Positions 52,581 to 63,185 of a stretch of 64,000 nucleotides of DNA are shown here, in pieces. The notes below the pieces were generated by a model that worked only from the letters and a program-made list of their open reading frames with translations, ran no database searches and was not told the DNA's origin. A program made the translations under genes and the position numbers. Origin of the DNA: Actibacterium sp. MT2.3-13A (GTDB lineage Bacteria > Pseudomonadota > Alphaproteobacteria > Rhodobacterales > Rhodobacteraceae). Each line of letters starts with the position of its first letter. Position 1 is the first letter of the stretch. The stretch lies in contig NZ_JAGSOU010000002.1 in NCBI RefSeq assembly GCF_018139985.1, positions 1 through 64,000 on the forward strand, written 5' to 3'.

Positions 52581-53122
52581 CCGGTGAACCTCACCTTGCC
52601 GATATAGGGCAGGTTGCGGTTGTGCTGGGCGTAGTCGATGCCATAGCCCACGACGAATTCGTCGGGGATCTCGAACCCCACCCAGTCGGCGCTGACCAGC
52701 ACCTCGCGGCGCGACGGCTTGTCGAGCAGCGCGCAGACCTTCAGCCGCCGCGGGTTGCGCCCGCCCAGCAGGTGCAGCACATGTTTCAGCGTGTAGCCGG
52801 TATCGACGATATCCTCGACCACCAGCACGTCGCGCCCCTCGATCTCGCCGCGCAGGTCCTTGAGGATTCGCACCTCGCGCGAGCTTTCGGTGGCGTTGCC
52901 GTAGGAGGAGGCCTCGAGGAAATCGACCTCGACCGGCAGGTGCAGCTCGCGCACCAGATCGGCGATGAACACGAAGGAGCCCCGCAGCAGCCCCACCACC
53001 ACCAGCTTGTCGGTATCGGCGAAATGGTCGTGGATCTGGTGCGCCAGCGCCTCGACCCGGGCCGCGATGGCCTTGGCCGATATCATCTCGTCGATGACAT
53101 AAGGTCCCTGTGTCATGGCCAC
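52577..53122 (-). CDS. hpt: Hypoxanthine phosphoribosyltransferase
   Basis: A 181-residue purine-salvage enzyme that joins hypoxanthine or guanine to PRPP. The PRPP-binding loop is [18 protein letters not shown] near 96-113, [21 protein letters not shown] near 41-61 holds the pyrophosphate loop, and [17 protein letters not shown] near 148-164 the purine site. The length is normal. It overlaps the downstream 60-residue membrane-protein gene. Confidence 0.95.
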   Translation of the reverse strand: MAMTQGPYVIDEMISAKAIAARVEALAHQIHDHFADTDKLVVVGLLRGSFVFIADLVRELHLPVEVDFLEASSYGNATESSREVRILKDLRGEIEGRDVLVVEDIVDTGYTLKHVLHLLGGRNPRRLKVCALLDKPSRREVLVSADWVGFEIPDEFVVGYGIDYAQHNRNLPYIGKVRFTG

Positions 53123-53183
53123 CCCTTGATTTTCCGTGGTTCGTAGCCGAAACCACGCCCACTGTTAACAAGAAACGCAGGCC

Positions 53184-53633
53184 ATGCCGACCCATTCAGA
53201 GACCCGCAGACTGCCCTATACCGCCGCCCAGATGTACGAGTTGGTGGCCGACGTGGCGTCCTACCCGAAATTCCTGCCCTGGACCGCGGCCGCCCGCATC
53301 CGTTCGCGCGCGCCCATCGCGGGCGGCGGCGAGGTGATGGAGGCCGACCTGGTGATCTCGTTCAAGGTGTTCCGCGAACGCTTCGGCAGCCGGGTGACCC
53401 TGTGGCCCGATCAGCGCCGGATCGACACCGAATACCTGGACGGGCCGTTCAGGTTCCTGAAGTCGAACTGGAGCTTTCGCGATCTCGACGAGGGCGGCTG
53501 CGAGGTCGCGTTCTTCGTCGATTTCGAATTCAAGAACGCGGTGCTGCAAAAGGTGATCGGCGTGGTGTTCCACGAGGCGATGCAGCGCGTTGTCAAGGCG
53601 TTCGAGGCGCGGGCGGAGGCGCTCTACGGCTGA
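53184..53633 (+). CDS. Coenzyme Q-binding COQ10/RatA-type protein
   Basis: A 149-residue START-like protein. It has YTAAQMYELVADVASYPKFLPW near 12-33, EADLVISFKVFRERFGSRV near 54-72, and FRFLKSNWSFRD near 90-101. The family includes Coq10, which delivers ubiquinone, and RatA, named as a ribosome-association toxin. Context (ubiquinone-using alphaproteobacterium) favours a Coq10-like role. Divergent from hpt, with about 60 bases between starts. Confidence 0.88.
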   Translation: MPTHSETRRLPYTAAQMYELVADVASYPKFLPWTAAARIRSRAPIAGGGEVMEADLVISFKVFRERFGSRVTLWPDQRRIDTEYLDGPFRFLKSNWSFRDLDEGGCEVAFFVDFEFKNAVLQKVIGVVFHEAMQRVVKAFEARAEALYG

Positions 53634-53662
53634 GCGCGGCGCGCCGGAAAACGCCTGTGCCT

Positions 53663-53693
53663 CCGGCGGGAGTATTTTCGCCAAGAAGAACGG
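53663..53693 (+). repeat. Dispersed convergent-junction repeat, copy D
   Basis: CCGGCGGGAGTATTTTCGCC followed by AAGAAGAACGG lies between the convergent stops of the COQ10-type gene (53633) and amtB (53734). It is closest to copy A in sequence. Confidence 0.65.
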
Positions 53694-53733
53694 GGGGCGG
53701 CCCGGAACGCGCGCGCGCCGGGCCGCGATGGGG

Positions 53734-54912
53734 TCACGACATGATGTCGTAGGCGCGTTCGCCATGCACGTTGAGGTCGAGGCCGCCGACCTCGGTCTCC
53801 TGGTCGACGCGCAGCGGCGTGACCAGCGCACAGAGCTTGATCAACGCATAGGTGACGACCACGGTGAAGACGCCGACCACGGCCAGCCCACCCAGCTGGG
53901 CGGCCCAGCTGCCCGCGCCGAGCACCGCGATCATGATCGTGCCGAAGATTCCGCCCACGCCATGCACCGCGAAGACGTCGAGCGTGTCGTCGATATGCAG
54001 TCGGTTGCGCACCAGGTTCACCGCCTCCTGGCACAGCACGCCGGCGATGGCGCCGATGATCAGCGCTTCGACCGGGCCGACGAAGCCGGAGGCGGGCGTG
54101 ATCGAGGCGAGGCCTGCGATGGTGCCGGTGACGAGGCCCACGAGGGACGCCTTGCCGTATTTGACCTTTTCCCACAGCGCCCAGCTGAGCGAGGCGGTGG
54201 CCGCCGAGATATGGGTGACGGTCAGCGCCAGCGCCGCGCCGCCGTCGGCGGCGAGCTGCGAGCCGCCGTTGAAGCCGAACCAGCCCACCCACAGCATCGC
54301 CGCGCCGATCATCACGAAGCCCGGTGCATGCGGCGGCGTGGTCTTGTTGCGCCGCGGGCCCAGCACCACGGCCAGCAGGATCGCGGCGAGGCCGGCGGTC
54401 TCATGCACCACGATGCCGCCGGCGAAGTCCCGGACGCCAGTCGCGCCGAAGATCCCGCCATCGGCAAGGAATCCGCCGCCCCAGATCCAGTGCACGACCG
54501 GAGCGTAGCACAGCAGCATCCACAGCCCCGAGAACAGCAGCACGAAGCCGAAGCCGATGCGTTCGACATAGGCGCCGACGATCAGCGCGGGGGTGATGAT
54601 GGCGAAGGTCATCTGGAAGGCGAAGAACAGCACCTCGGGCAGGGTGCCGCTGAGGCTGTCGGCATCGACGCCGCGCAGGAACGCCTTGCCCAACCCGCCC
54701 CACCAGGCGCCCCCGTCGCCGAAGGCGACCGTGTAGCCCGCGGCGAGCCAGAGCACGCTCATCAGGCAGGCGATGGCATAGACATGCATGAAGACGCTCA
54801 GCACGTTGCGCGCGCGCACAAGCCCGCCGTAGAACAGCGCGAGCCCCGGCAAAGTCATGAATAGCACCAGCGCCGTTGCGACGATGATCCAGGCGGTATC
54901 GGCCCCGTTCAT
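53734..54912 (-). CDS. amtB: Ammonium transporter AmtB
   Basis: A 392-residue membrane channel with about 11 helices. It has TAWIIVATALVLFMTLPGLALFYGGLVR near the start, the DFAGGIVVHETAG region around 150-162 (Asp and the first pore His), and FGFNGGSQLAADG. The C-terminal part includes FAVHGVGGIFGTI near 309-321 with the second pore His. The C-terminal tail is short. GGAAGGGGAA precedes the ATG. No glnK gene lies next to it, unlike in many proteobacteria. No sigma-54 promoter is visible upstream. Confidence 0.95.
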   Translation of the reverse strand: MNGADTAWIIVATALVLFMTLPGLALFYGGLVRARNVLSVFMHVYAIACLMSVLWLAAGYTVAFGDGGAWWGGLGKAFLRGVDADSLSGTLPEVLFFAFQMTFAIITPALIVGAYVERIGFGFVLLFSGLWMLLCYAPVVHWIWGGGFLADGGIFGATGVRDFAGGIVVHETAGLAAILLAVVLGPRRNKTTPPHAPGFVMIGAAMLWVGWFGFNGGSQLAADGGAALALTVTHISAATASLSWALWEKVKYGKASLVGLVTGTIAGLASITPASGFVGPVEALIIGAIAGVLCQEAVNLVRNRLHIDDTLDVFAVHGVGGIFGTIMIAVLGAGSWAAQLGGLAVVGVFTVVVTYALIKLCALVTPLRVDQETEVGGLDLNVHGERAYDIMS

Positions 54913-55081
54913 TTCCCCTTCCTTTCCCTTTTTCTTGGTGTTGGAGGCGAAAGAGCCGCTGGCGGGCGCAAAAAAAAGGGGCAATGGGCGAAAAACGGGC
55001 CCAACGCCCGGGCGTTTTGCGAAACGCCCAAAAAAGTGGCGGATGTTTTGTGGGTTTGCCTGATTTGCGGGCGGGCGATGC

Positions 55082-55561
55082 CTAGGATCTCAGCGCGTCC
55101 AGAAGCAGCTTCAGCGCGTGCTCGACCGTGGCGCGGCGCACGTTCGACCGGCCTATGGCGCCGAATTCGACGGTCTCGCTGCGACTCGGCGCGCCGTGCG
55201 CGGCCAGGCCGAAACAGACGCGTCCCTCCGGCTTGTGATGTGAGCCGCCGGGCCCGGCGATGCCGGTGACGGCGACGGCCAGCCCGGCCTGCGAATGCGA
55301 CAGCGCGCCCTCGGCCATCTCGCGGGCTGTCTCTTCAGAGACCGCGCCGTGGGCCTCCAGCGTGCCGGGCCGCACCCCCAGCATCTCCTGCTTGGAGAGG
55401 TTGGAATAGGTCACGAAGCCGCGGTCGAAGACATGCGAGGAGCCCGGCACCTCGGTCAGCGCGCCGGCGATCAACCCGCCGGTGCAGCTTTCGGCAGTGG
55501 CGATCGTCACGCCCTTTTCGCGGGCGGTCGCGATCAATGTGCCGGCCGGATCAAGAGTCAT
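55082..55561 (-). CDS. CinA-family protein, nicotinamide-nucleotide amidase (PncC)
   Basis: A 159-residue stand-alone C-terminal CinA domain that deamidates NMN in pyridine-nucleotide recycling. It has the signature ATAESCTGGLIAGALTEVPGSSHVF near 20-44, VTYSNLSKQEMLGV and VTGIAGPGGSHHKPEG near 99-114. It overlaps pgpA by 4 bases. It is the last gene of ispDF-pgpA-cinA. Confidence 0.92.
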   Translation of the reverse strand: MTLDPAGTLIATAREKGVTIATAESCTGGLIAGALTEVPGSSHVFDRGFVTYSNLSKQEMLGVRPGTLEAHGAVSEETAREMAEGALSHSQAGLAVAVTGIAGPGGSHHKPEGRVCFGLAAHGAPSRSETVEFGAIGRSNVRRATVEHALKLLLDALRS

Positions 55562-56061
55562 GCCATGATCACCCCGTGATACAGCCCCGCCGCCAGAAAC
55601 ACGCCGATCCCGGCAAAGAGGCCGGCGATCAGGTCATCCAGCATCACGCCGACCGTGCCGCCCATTCGGTCGGCGCGGCCGACCAGCCAGGGCTTCCAGA
55701 TGTCGAACAGGCGGAACAGAACGAAGGCCCCGACCCAGCCCGGCCAGGGGAAGTTCCAGCTGTCCAGCCCGGCCATCCAGAACCCCAGCGAGGGCGCCAG
55801 CAGGGCCAGCCATTGCCCGGCCACCTCGTCGATCACGATCTCGGACGGGTCGGTGTCGGAGGCCTCGCGGGTGGCCATGTCGCGCGCGACGGACCAGAAG
55901 CCAAGCGCGGTGACGGCGACGGTGGCCAGCGCCAGCAGCGGGAAGCCGCCCAGCCCGTGGATCAGCAGCCCCAGCGCCACCGCCGCGGCCGAGCCCCAGG
56001 TGCCGGAGGCCGGGCGCAGCGTGCCGACGTAAAAGACGGTGGTCAGAATGCGGATGTTCAT
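55558..56061 (-). CDS. pgpA: Phosphatidylglycerophosphatase A
   Basis: A 167-residue inner-membrane protein with four hydrophobic segments that dephosphorylates phosphatidylglycerol phosphate. It has the family patterns [19 protein letters not shown] near 13-31 and the acidic metal motif [15 protein letters not shown] near 72-86, and [13 protein letters not shown] near 119-131. It overlaps both neighbours by 4 bases, so it is translated in step with ispDF. Confidence 0.92.
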   Translation of the reverse strand: MNIRILTTVFYVGTLRPASGTWGSAAAVALGLLIHGLGGFPLLALATVAVTALGFWSVARDMATREASDTDPSEIVIDEVAGQWLALLAPSLGFWMAGLDSWNFPWPGWVGAFVLFRLFDIWKPWLVGRADRMGGTVGVMLDDLIAGLFAGIGVFLAAGLYHGVIMA

Positions 56062-57203
56062 GCTTTCACCAGGGTTGCGGTGGCCAGGGCGGCGATGCCT
56101 TCCTCGCGGCCGGTGAATCCCAGCTTTTCCGAGGTGGTGGCCTTGACGCTGATGCGCTCCTCCGCGACGCCCATGATCGCGGACAGCGCGGCACGCATTG
56201 CCTGGGCGTGCGGGCCGATCCTGGGGCGCTCACAGATCAGGGTGACGTCGGCATGGCTGAGGGTGAAGCCCGCCGCGCGGACCTGTTCCATCGCGTGTTC
56301 GAGGAAGATGTGACTGGCAGCGCCCTTCCATTGCGGGTCGGAGGGCGGGAAATGCTGGCCGATATCGCCCAGCGCCAGCGCGCCGTAGATGGCGTCGGTC
56401 AGCGCGTGCATGCCGACATCGGCGTCGGAGTGGCCCTTCAGCCGGTGGCTGTGCGGGATCTTGATCCCGCAGAGAACCACCGCCTCGCCGGCCTCGAACG
56501 CATGCACGTCGAAGCCGTTTCCGGTGCGGATATCCATGCCATCTCTCTCCTGAAGGATGCGGGCCGCGCGGTCGAAATCGCCGGGGAGGGTGATCTTGAT
56601 GTTGTCCTCTTCGCCCTCGACGATGGCAACGTCAACCCCGTGGGCCAGTGCCACCTCGACATCGTCGGCCGCGCCCGCGCCGTGGATGGCGTGGGCGCTG
56701 CGGATCGCGTCGAGGTGAAAGCCCTGCGGGGTCTGCGCGCGGTAAAGCCCGGTGCGCGGATGCGGGGCGACCACGCGGCCGCCGGCGCCGCGCCACAGCG
56801 CGTCGGTGACGGGCAGGGCGGGGGCGGCGCCGCGGTGCTCGGCCAGCGCGTCGAGCACCCGGTCGATCAGATCGGCGCTGACCAGCGGGCGCGCGCCGTC
56901 GTGGATCAGCACGGTTTCAGCCGCCTCGACCGCGGCCAGACCGGCCAGCACCGAGGCGTCGCGCGTCGCGCCGCCCTCGACCACGGTCAGTCGGTCGGCC
57001 AGATCGCCGAGGCAGTCGCAGAACAGGTCGGCATCGTCGGGGTGGCGGACCACCACGATCTGGCCGATCCGCGGGTGATCGGCAAAGGCGGAGACCGCGC
57101 GGGCCAGCACAGCCTGGCCCCCAACCGCGCGGTATTGCTTTGGAATCTCCCCGCCCGCGCGGGTGCCGCGCCCGGCGGCGACGATGATGGCGGCGCTCTT
57201 CAT
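56058..57203 (-). CDS. ispDF: Bifunctional IspD/IspF enzyme of the MEP isoprenoid pathway
   Basis: A 381-residue fusion. Residues 1-225 are IspD ([20 protein letters not shown] near 5-24, [11 protein letters not shown] near 96-106), which makes CDP-methylerythritol. From about 227 the IspF domain begins ([14 protein letters not shown], the metal-binding D-x-H) with [20 protein letters not shown] near 258-277. The fusion is typical of alphaproteobacteria; the two catalyse non-consecutive steps. It is the first gene of its operon and divergent from dusB. Confidence 0.96.
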   Translation of the reverse strand: MKSAAIIVAAGRGTRAGGEIPKQYRAVGGQAVLARAVSAFADHPRIGQIVVVRHPDDADLFCDCLGDLADRLTVVEGGATRDASVLAGLAAVEAAETVLIHDGARPLVSADLIDRVLDALAEHRGAAPALPVTDALWRGAGGRVVAPHPRTGLYRAQTPQGFHLDAIRSAHAIHGAGAADDVEVALAHGVDVAIVEGEEDNIKITLPGDFDRAARILQERDGMDIRTGNGFDVHAFEAGEAVVLCGIKIPHSHRLKGHSDADVGMHALTDAIYGALALGDIGQHFPPSDPQWKGAASHIFLEHAMEQVRAAGFTLSHADVTLICERPRIGPHAQAMRAALSAIMGVAEERISVKATTSEKLGFTGREEGIAALATATLVKA

Positions 57204-57365
57204 CGGACCTCTCTTCTTGCCTCATTTCCGTGTATGACGTGCCGGTCCAAGGGGCAATGGCGCAGTTTGCCCCCGGGCTGTGCCCAAATTTTGGTCAAAA
57301 TGCGTTTCTGCCGCATTTCGCGCCACATGCGCGATTGCCTTTTCGCGTCGGGGCGATTAGCTCAG

Positions 57366-58372
<1,007 letters not shown>

Positions 58373-58376
<4 letters not shown>

Positions 58377-59449
58377 CCGTGCAGCACGATCGGATCTGGT
58401 CCTCGCTGCCGATCCCGGCCTTCATCCTCGACCCGCAGGACCGGATCGACGAGATCAATCCCGCGGCAGAGACCTTCGTCAACGCCTCGATCCGGGCGCT
58501 GCAGGGTGTGCCGGTCTGGGACCGGCTGGCGGTGGACGCGCCGCTGGACGAGGCCTTCGCCCGGGTGCGCGAGAACCACTCCGAGCTGTTCATCAACGAT
58601 GTCGATGTCAGCTCGGGGCAGCGCGCGCCGGTGTTGTGCAACCTCCAGATCGCCCCGCTGAGCGACGCGCCGGACAAGCTGCTGCTGCTGGTCTCCCCGC
58701 GCGAGATCGCCGGACGCCTGGGCCGCGCGCATTCCTCGAAAACCGCGGCCAAATCCGCGATCGGCATGGCCGAGATGCTGGCCCATGAGATCAAGAACCC
58801 GCTGGCGGGCATCACCGGGGCGGCGCAGCTTCTGTCGATGAACCTGACGCCCGAGGATCAGGAGCTGACCGACCTGATCGTCGCCGAGAGCCGCCGCATC
58901 GTGAAGCTGCTGGAGCAGGTGGAGCAGTTCGGCAACCTGCGCCCGCCCGAGCGCAGGCCGGTCAACATCCACGACCTGCTGGACCGCGCGCGGAAATCCG
59001 CGCTGGTGGGTTTCGCCGCCGAGATGCAGATCGTCGAGGATTACGACCCCTCGCTGCCGCCGACCTGGGTCGATGGCGACCAGTTCCTGCAGGTCTTTCT
59101 GAACCTGCTGAAAAACGCCGCCGAGGCGGCCGAGAAGGGCGGCGGCACGATCCGGCTGCACACCTTCTACGACCAGTCGCTGCGGCTGCGCGCGACCGAC
59201 GGCTCGGACCGGCCGCTGCCGCTGCAGGTGGAAATCATCGACGACGGTCCCGGCCTGCCGCCCGAGATCGCCGGCGACATTTTCGAGCCCTTCGTCTCTG
59301 GGCGCGAGAACGGCACCGGGCTGGGGCTGGCCCTGGTGTCAAAGATCATCTCGGACCACGACGCCTGGATCGCGGTGGATTCGGTGCCCGGGCGCACCGT
59401 GTTCCGCATCTCGCTGCCGGTGGCGCCGAAACCCACGGAGGATGACTGA
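58373..59449 (+). CDS. ntrB: Nitrogen sensor histidine kinase NtrB
   Basis: A 358-residue cytosolic kinase that phosphorylates NtrC when nitrogen is scarce, under PII control. A PAS domain covers about 10-115. The phospho-acceptor His138 lies in [20 protein letters not shown]. The HATPase domain follows with N-box [10 protein letters not shown] near 243-252 and G-boxes DDGPGLP and GTGLGLALV. It overlaps dusB (ATGA) and ntrC (1 base), so the three genes are tightly coupled. Confidence 0.95.
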
Positions 59450-60816
59450 TGGATGGCACGGTTCTGGTCGCCGATGACGACCGCACGATCCGCACGGTTC
59501 TGACCCAGGCGCTGACGCGCGCGGGCTGCAAGGTGCACGCAACCTCGTCGCTGATGACGCTGATGCGCTGGGTCGAGGAGGGCAAGGGCGACCTGGTGAT
59601 CTCGGATGTGGTCATGCCCGACGGCAACGGTCTGGAGGCGCTGCCCAGGATCGGCGAGATGCGCCCCGGACTGCCGGTGATCGTGATCTCGGCGCAGAAC
59701 ACGATCATGACCGCCATCCAGGCCGCCGAGGCCGAGGCCTATGATTACCTGCCCAAACCCTTCGACCTGCCCGACCTGATGAAGCGCGCCGCCCGCGCGC
59801 TGGAGACCAAGCGCCGCGCGCCCGCCCCGCGGCAGGCCGGCGCGGGCGAGGCCAATGACGACCTGCCGCTGGTCGGGCGCACACCGCAGATGCAGGCGCT
59901 CTACCGGCTGGTGGCGCGGGTGATGAATACCGATCTGCCGGTTCTGATCACCGGCGAGAGCGGCACCGGCAAATCGCTGATCGCGCGCGCGATCCACGAT
60001 TTCTCGGACCGCCGCACCTTGCCCTTCGTCACCGCCACCGCCGGCGAGTTGGAGGGGATGGACGGCCCCTCGACGCTGCTGGCGCGGGCGCGCGGCGGCT
60101 CGATCCTGTTCGACGAGGTGTCGGACCTGCACGACGAGGCGCAGGCGCGCATCGTGCGGATGCTCGACGGTCTGGGCGACAACGCGCCGCGGGTGATGGC
60201 CTCCAGCCAGACCGACCTGATGCGGCGGATGGAGGCGGGAGCGTTCCGGCAGGACCTGTTCTACCGCCTCGGCGGGGTCACCATCGCGGTGCCCTCCTTG
60301 CGCGAACGGGTCGACGACATCCCGCTGCTGGCCGATCATTTCCTCGCCCGCGCCGAGCGCGACGGCCTGCCGCTGCGCCGCTTCGCCGAGGACGCGATGG
60401 ACCTGGTGCGCGCCTATTCCTGGCCCGGCAACGTGCGCCAGCTGGAAAACACCGTGCGCCGGCTGGTGGTCACCAATTCCGAAGAGGTGATCACCCGCGC
60501 CGAGGTCGAGCAGGTGCTGGGCAACCAGCCCGAGATCGAGCCGCTGGTCGGCGGCGGCGACGGCGAGAAGCTCTCGGCCTCTGTGGCCAAGCACCTGCGC
60601 CGCTATTTCGATCTGCATGGCGGCGTGCTGCCGCCGCCGGGCCTCTATCAGCGCATCCTGCGCGAGGTGGAGCTGCCGCTGATCGAGATCGCGCTGGACG
60701 CCACCGGCGGCAACCAGGCGAAATGCGCCGACCTGCTGGGCATCAATCGCAATACTTTGCGCAAGAAGATCACCGATCTGGATATTCGCGTGACACGCCG
60801 CCGGAAGTTGATGTAA
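59449..60816 (+). CDS. ntrC: Nitrogen response regulator NtrC, lacking the GAFTGA loop
   Basis: A 455-residue regulator with a receiver domain (phospho-Asp53 in ISDVVMPDG), an AAA+ domain (Walker A GESGTGKS at 169-176, Walker [10 protein letters not shown] near 219-227) and a C-terminal Fis-type helix-turn-helix ([20 protein letters not shown]). Between Walker A and B the usual E-L-F-G...GAFTGA segment that contacts sigma-54 is absent; the sequence reads [20 protein letters not shown]. This matches Rhodobacter capsulatus NtrC, which acts with the housekeeping RNA polymerase. It is followed after 98 bases by ntrY. Confidence 0.96.
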   Translation: MDGTVLVADDDRTIRTVLTQALTRAGCKVHATSSLMTLMRWVEEGKGDLVISDVVMPDGNGLEALPRIGEMRPGLPVIVISAQNTIMTAIQAAEAEAYDYLPKPFDLPDLMKRAARALETKRRAPAPRQAGAGEANDDLPLVGRTPQMQALYRLVARVMNTDLPVLITGESGTGKSLIARAIHDFSDRRTLPFVTATAGELEGMDGPSTLLARARGGSILFDEVSDLHDEAQARIVRMLDGLGDNAPRVMASSQTDLMRRMEAGAFRQDLFYRLGGVTIAVPSLRERVDDIPLLADHFLARAERDGLPLRRFAEDAMDLVRAYSWPGNVRQLENTVRRLVVTNSEEVITRAEVEQVLGNQPEIEPLVGGGDGEKLSASVAKHLRRYFDLHGGVLPPPGLYQRILREVELPLIEIALDATGGNQAKCADLLGINRNTLRKKITDLDIRVTRRRKLM

Positions 60817-60914
60817 AAAGGCAACATCTGTGGCGCTTCGGTGTCAGGCTTTCGGGGCGCCGCAGCACAAGGCGGTAAGCCGCGAGACAGCGGCGCAACG
60901 AAAAGAGGCCGGCG

Positions 60915-63185
60915 GTGCTCAGCCCCGCGCGAAGCGCAACATGGGAACGCGTGGCGCGACTGCGTCGCCAGCGGCGTGTTCAGAATGCCACGGCTCTGGG
61001 CGTGGTGATCCTTGGCCCGGTACTGGCCATTGCCACCCTTCTGCTGCTCGGGCCGCTCGATCAGGGGGCGAGCTCCCTGTGGCTGCGGCTGATCCTTCTC
61101 ACCGATCTCGTTTATGCCCTTGTGGTCGCCGCGCTGGTGACGCAGCGGGTGGCGCAGATGATCGCCGCGCGGCGGCGCCGTTCGGCCGGGTCGCGGCTGC
61201 ACCTGCGGTTGACCGGGGTGTTCGCGCTGCTGGCGCTGATCCCGACGGTCCTGGTCGCGGTCTTCGCCGGCCTGACGGTGAACATCGGCCTCGAAGGCTG
61301 GTTCTCCGACCGGGTGCGCACGGTGCTGAGCACCTCGCTCGCCGCGGCGGAAGCCTATGAGGAGGAACACCGCCGCGACCTGGAAAAGGACGCGCGCGTG
61401 CTGGCCGGCTATCTCAACATCGCACGGCAGGCGACGTTCTTCCTCTCCGAGGGCGAGTTGCGACAGGTGCTCAGCCAGGCCCAGGGGCAGGTGCAGCGCG
61501 GGCTGAAAGAGGCCTATGTGATCGACGGCGGCGCCGAGATCGTCGCGCGCGGCGAACGCTCCTACCTGTTCGATTACGAGGCCCCCGCGGCCGACCAGAT
61601 CGCCCGCGCCGCCGCGGGCGAAGTGGTGATCCTCGAAGACTGGGACAACAACGAGTTTCGCGCGCTGCTGCTGCTCGACGCCTATGTGGACAAGTTCCTC
61701 TATATCTCCCGCACCGTGGATGGCGAGATCCTGAACCTGCTGGACGACACGCGGGAGACCGTCCGCCTCTACCAGCAACTCGAAAGCGAACGCGGGCGGC
61801 TGCTGTTCGAATTCGGGCTGCTCTATCTCGGGTTCGCGGTGATCCTGATCCTCGCCGCGGTCTGGCTGGGCCTGTGGTTCGCCGAGCGCCTGTCGCGCCC
61901 GGTGGGCCGGCTGGCGGGCGCGGCGCAGCGCATCGGGGCGGGCGACCTCGACGTGCGGGTGATCGAGGAAAAGGGCGATGACGAGATCGCCATGCTGGGC
62001 CGCGTGTTCAACCAGATGACCCGGCAGCTCAAGGGACAGCGCGACGCGCTGATGGACACCAACCGCCAGATCGAGCGGCGGCGGCGGCTGTTCGACTCGG
62101 TGCTGGGGTCGGTCACGGCGGGGGTGATCGGGCTGGACGCCGAGGGGCGGATCGACTTCGTCAACCGCTCGGCCCTGCAACTGCTGGATCTCGACGAGGC
62201 GGGCGACCACGAGCGCCCCCTGGAGGCGGCGGTGCCGGAGTTCACGCCCCTGTTCGAGCGGCTTCGTGCCGGCCCCTTCGAGGCCGCGCAGGAGGAGCTG
62301 AAGCTTACCCGCCGCGGCAAGCTGGAGAACCTGCTGGTGCGGATGGCCATGCGGCGCAGCGCCTCCGGGCAGCTGGAGGGCTATGTGGTGGCCTTCGACG
62401 ATGTGACCGATCTGGTCTCGGCGCAGCGCATGGCGGCCTGGGGCGACGTGGCGCGGCGCATCGCGCATGAGATCAAGAACCCGCTGACCCCGATCCAGCT
62501 GTCGGCCGAGCGCATCAAGCGCAAGTTCGGCCGGCTCATGGATGCGGAGGCGGCCGCGGACCTGGATCAGTATACAGACGTGATCGTGCGGCAAACCAAT
62601 GACTTGCGTCGCATTGTTGATGAGTTCTCCAAATTCGCGCGCATGCCCGAACCCGACCGCCGCCCCGGCGATCTGGCCGCGCTGGTGCGCGATGCGGTGG
62701 TGCTGCAGGAGAGCGGCCAGCCGGGGGTGCGGATCGCCTCGGACCTGCCGGCCGGGCCGGTGATGACCGAGCTTGACGCCACCATGATCAGCCAGGCCCT
62801 GACAAACCTGATCAAGAACGCTGGCGAAGCCACGGAAACACTTATCGAAAAAGGCGCACCTGAGGGATATGCCCCGGAAGTCCGCGTGGCGCTGAAGGTG
62901 GCCGGCGGCATGGCCGAGATAACCGTCGCCGACAACGGCATCGGCCTGCCCGAGGACCGCGCGCGACTGTTCGAGCCCTATGTCACCACGCGCGACAAGG
63001 GCACAGGGCTGGGCCTGCCCATCGTGAAGAAGATTATCGAGGAACATGGCGGCACGCTGGTGTTGCGTGACGCCCCCGTCTTCGACGGCTGCACCCATTG
63101 CGGGGCGCTGGCCGAGATCCGCCTGCCGTTGCTGGCAACGGCCGGGCGCGACGGGAGTGAGGGAGAGAGAGTGCAAAATGAGTGA
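60915..63185 (+). CDS. ntrY: Membrane sensor histidine kinase NtrY
   Basis: A 756-residue kinase. Three membrane helices near 25-48, 57-78 and 98-122, a periplasmic domain to about 295, a fourth helix near 299-322, then HAMP (ERLSRPVGRLAGAAQRIGAGD), PAS (about 385-490), and the kinase core with His518 in [20 protein letters not shown] and ATP-binding motifs NLIKNAGEA, DNGIGLP and GTGLGLPIV. It starts at GTG with a GAGG site 6 bases upstream. NtrY senses nitrogen or redox state in related bacteria. It overlaps ntrX by 8 bases. Confidence 0.95.
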   Translation: MLSPARSATWERVARLRRQRRVQNATALGVVILGPVLAIATLLLLGPLDQGASSLWLRLILLTDLVYALVVAALVTQRVAQMIAARRRRSAGSRLHLRLTGVFALLALIPTVLVAVFAGLTVNIGLEGWFSDRVRTVLSTSLAAAEAYEEEHRRDLEKDARVLAGYLNIARQATFFLSEGELRQVLSQAQGQVQRGLKEAYVIDGGAEIVARGERSYLFDYEAPAADQIARAAAGEVVILEDWDNNEFRALLLLDAYVDKFLYISRTVDGEILNLLDDTRETVRLYQQLESERGRLLFEFGLLYLGFAVILILAAVWLGLWFAERLSRPVGRLAGAAQRIGAGDLDVRVIEEKGDDEIAMLGRVFNQMTRQLKGQRDALMDTNRQIERRRRLFDSVLGSVTAGVIGLDAEGRIDFVNRSALQLLDLDEAGDHERPLEAAVPEFTPLFERLRAGPFEAAQEELKLTRRGKLENLLVRMAMRRSASGQLEGYVVAFDDVTDLVSAQRMAAWGDVARRIAHEIKNPLTPIQLSAERIKRKFGRLMDAEAAADLDQYTDVIVRQTNDLRRIVDEFSKFARMPEPDRRPGDLAALVRDAVVLQESGQPGVRIASDLPAGPVMTELDATMISQALTNLIKNAGEATETLIEKGAPEGYAPEVRVALKVAGGMAEITVADNGIGLPEDRARLFEPYVTTRDKGTGLGLPIVKKIIEEHGGTLVLRDAPVFDGCTHCGALAEIRLPLLATAGRDGSEGERVQNE

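Noticed and set aside
55010-55029. A rho-independent terminator between cinA and amtB
   Set aside because: GGGCGTTT-TGCG-AAACGCCC is a good stem, but the A-run lies on the wrong side: minus-strand transcripts from cinA would have U's before, not after, the stem.
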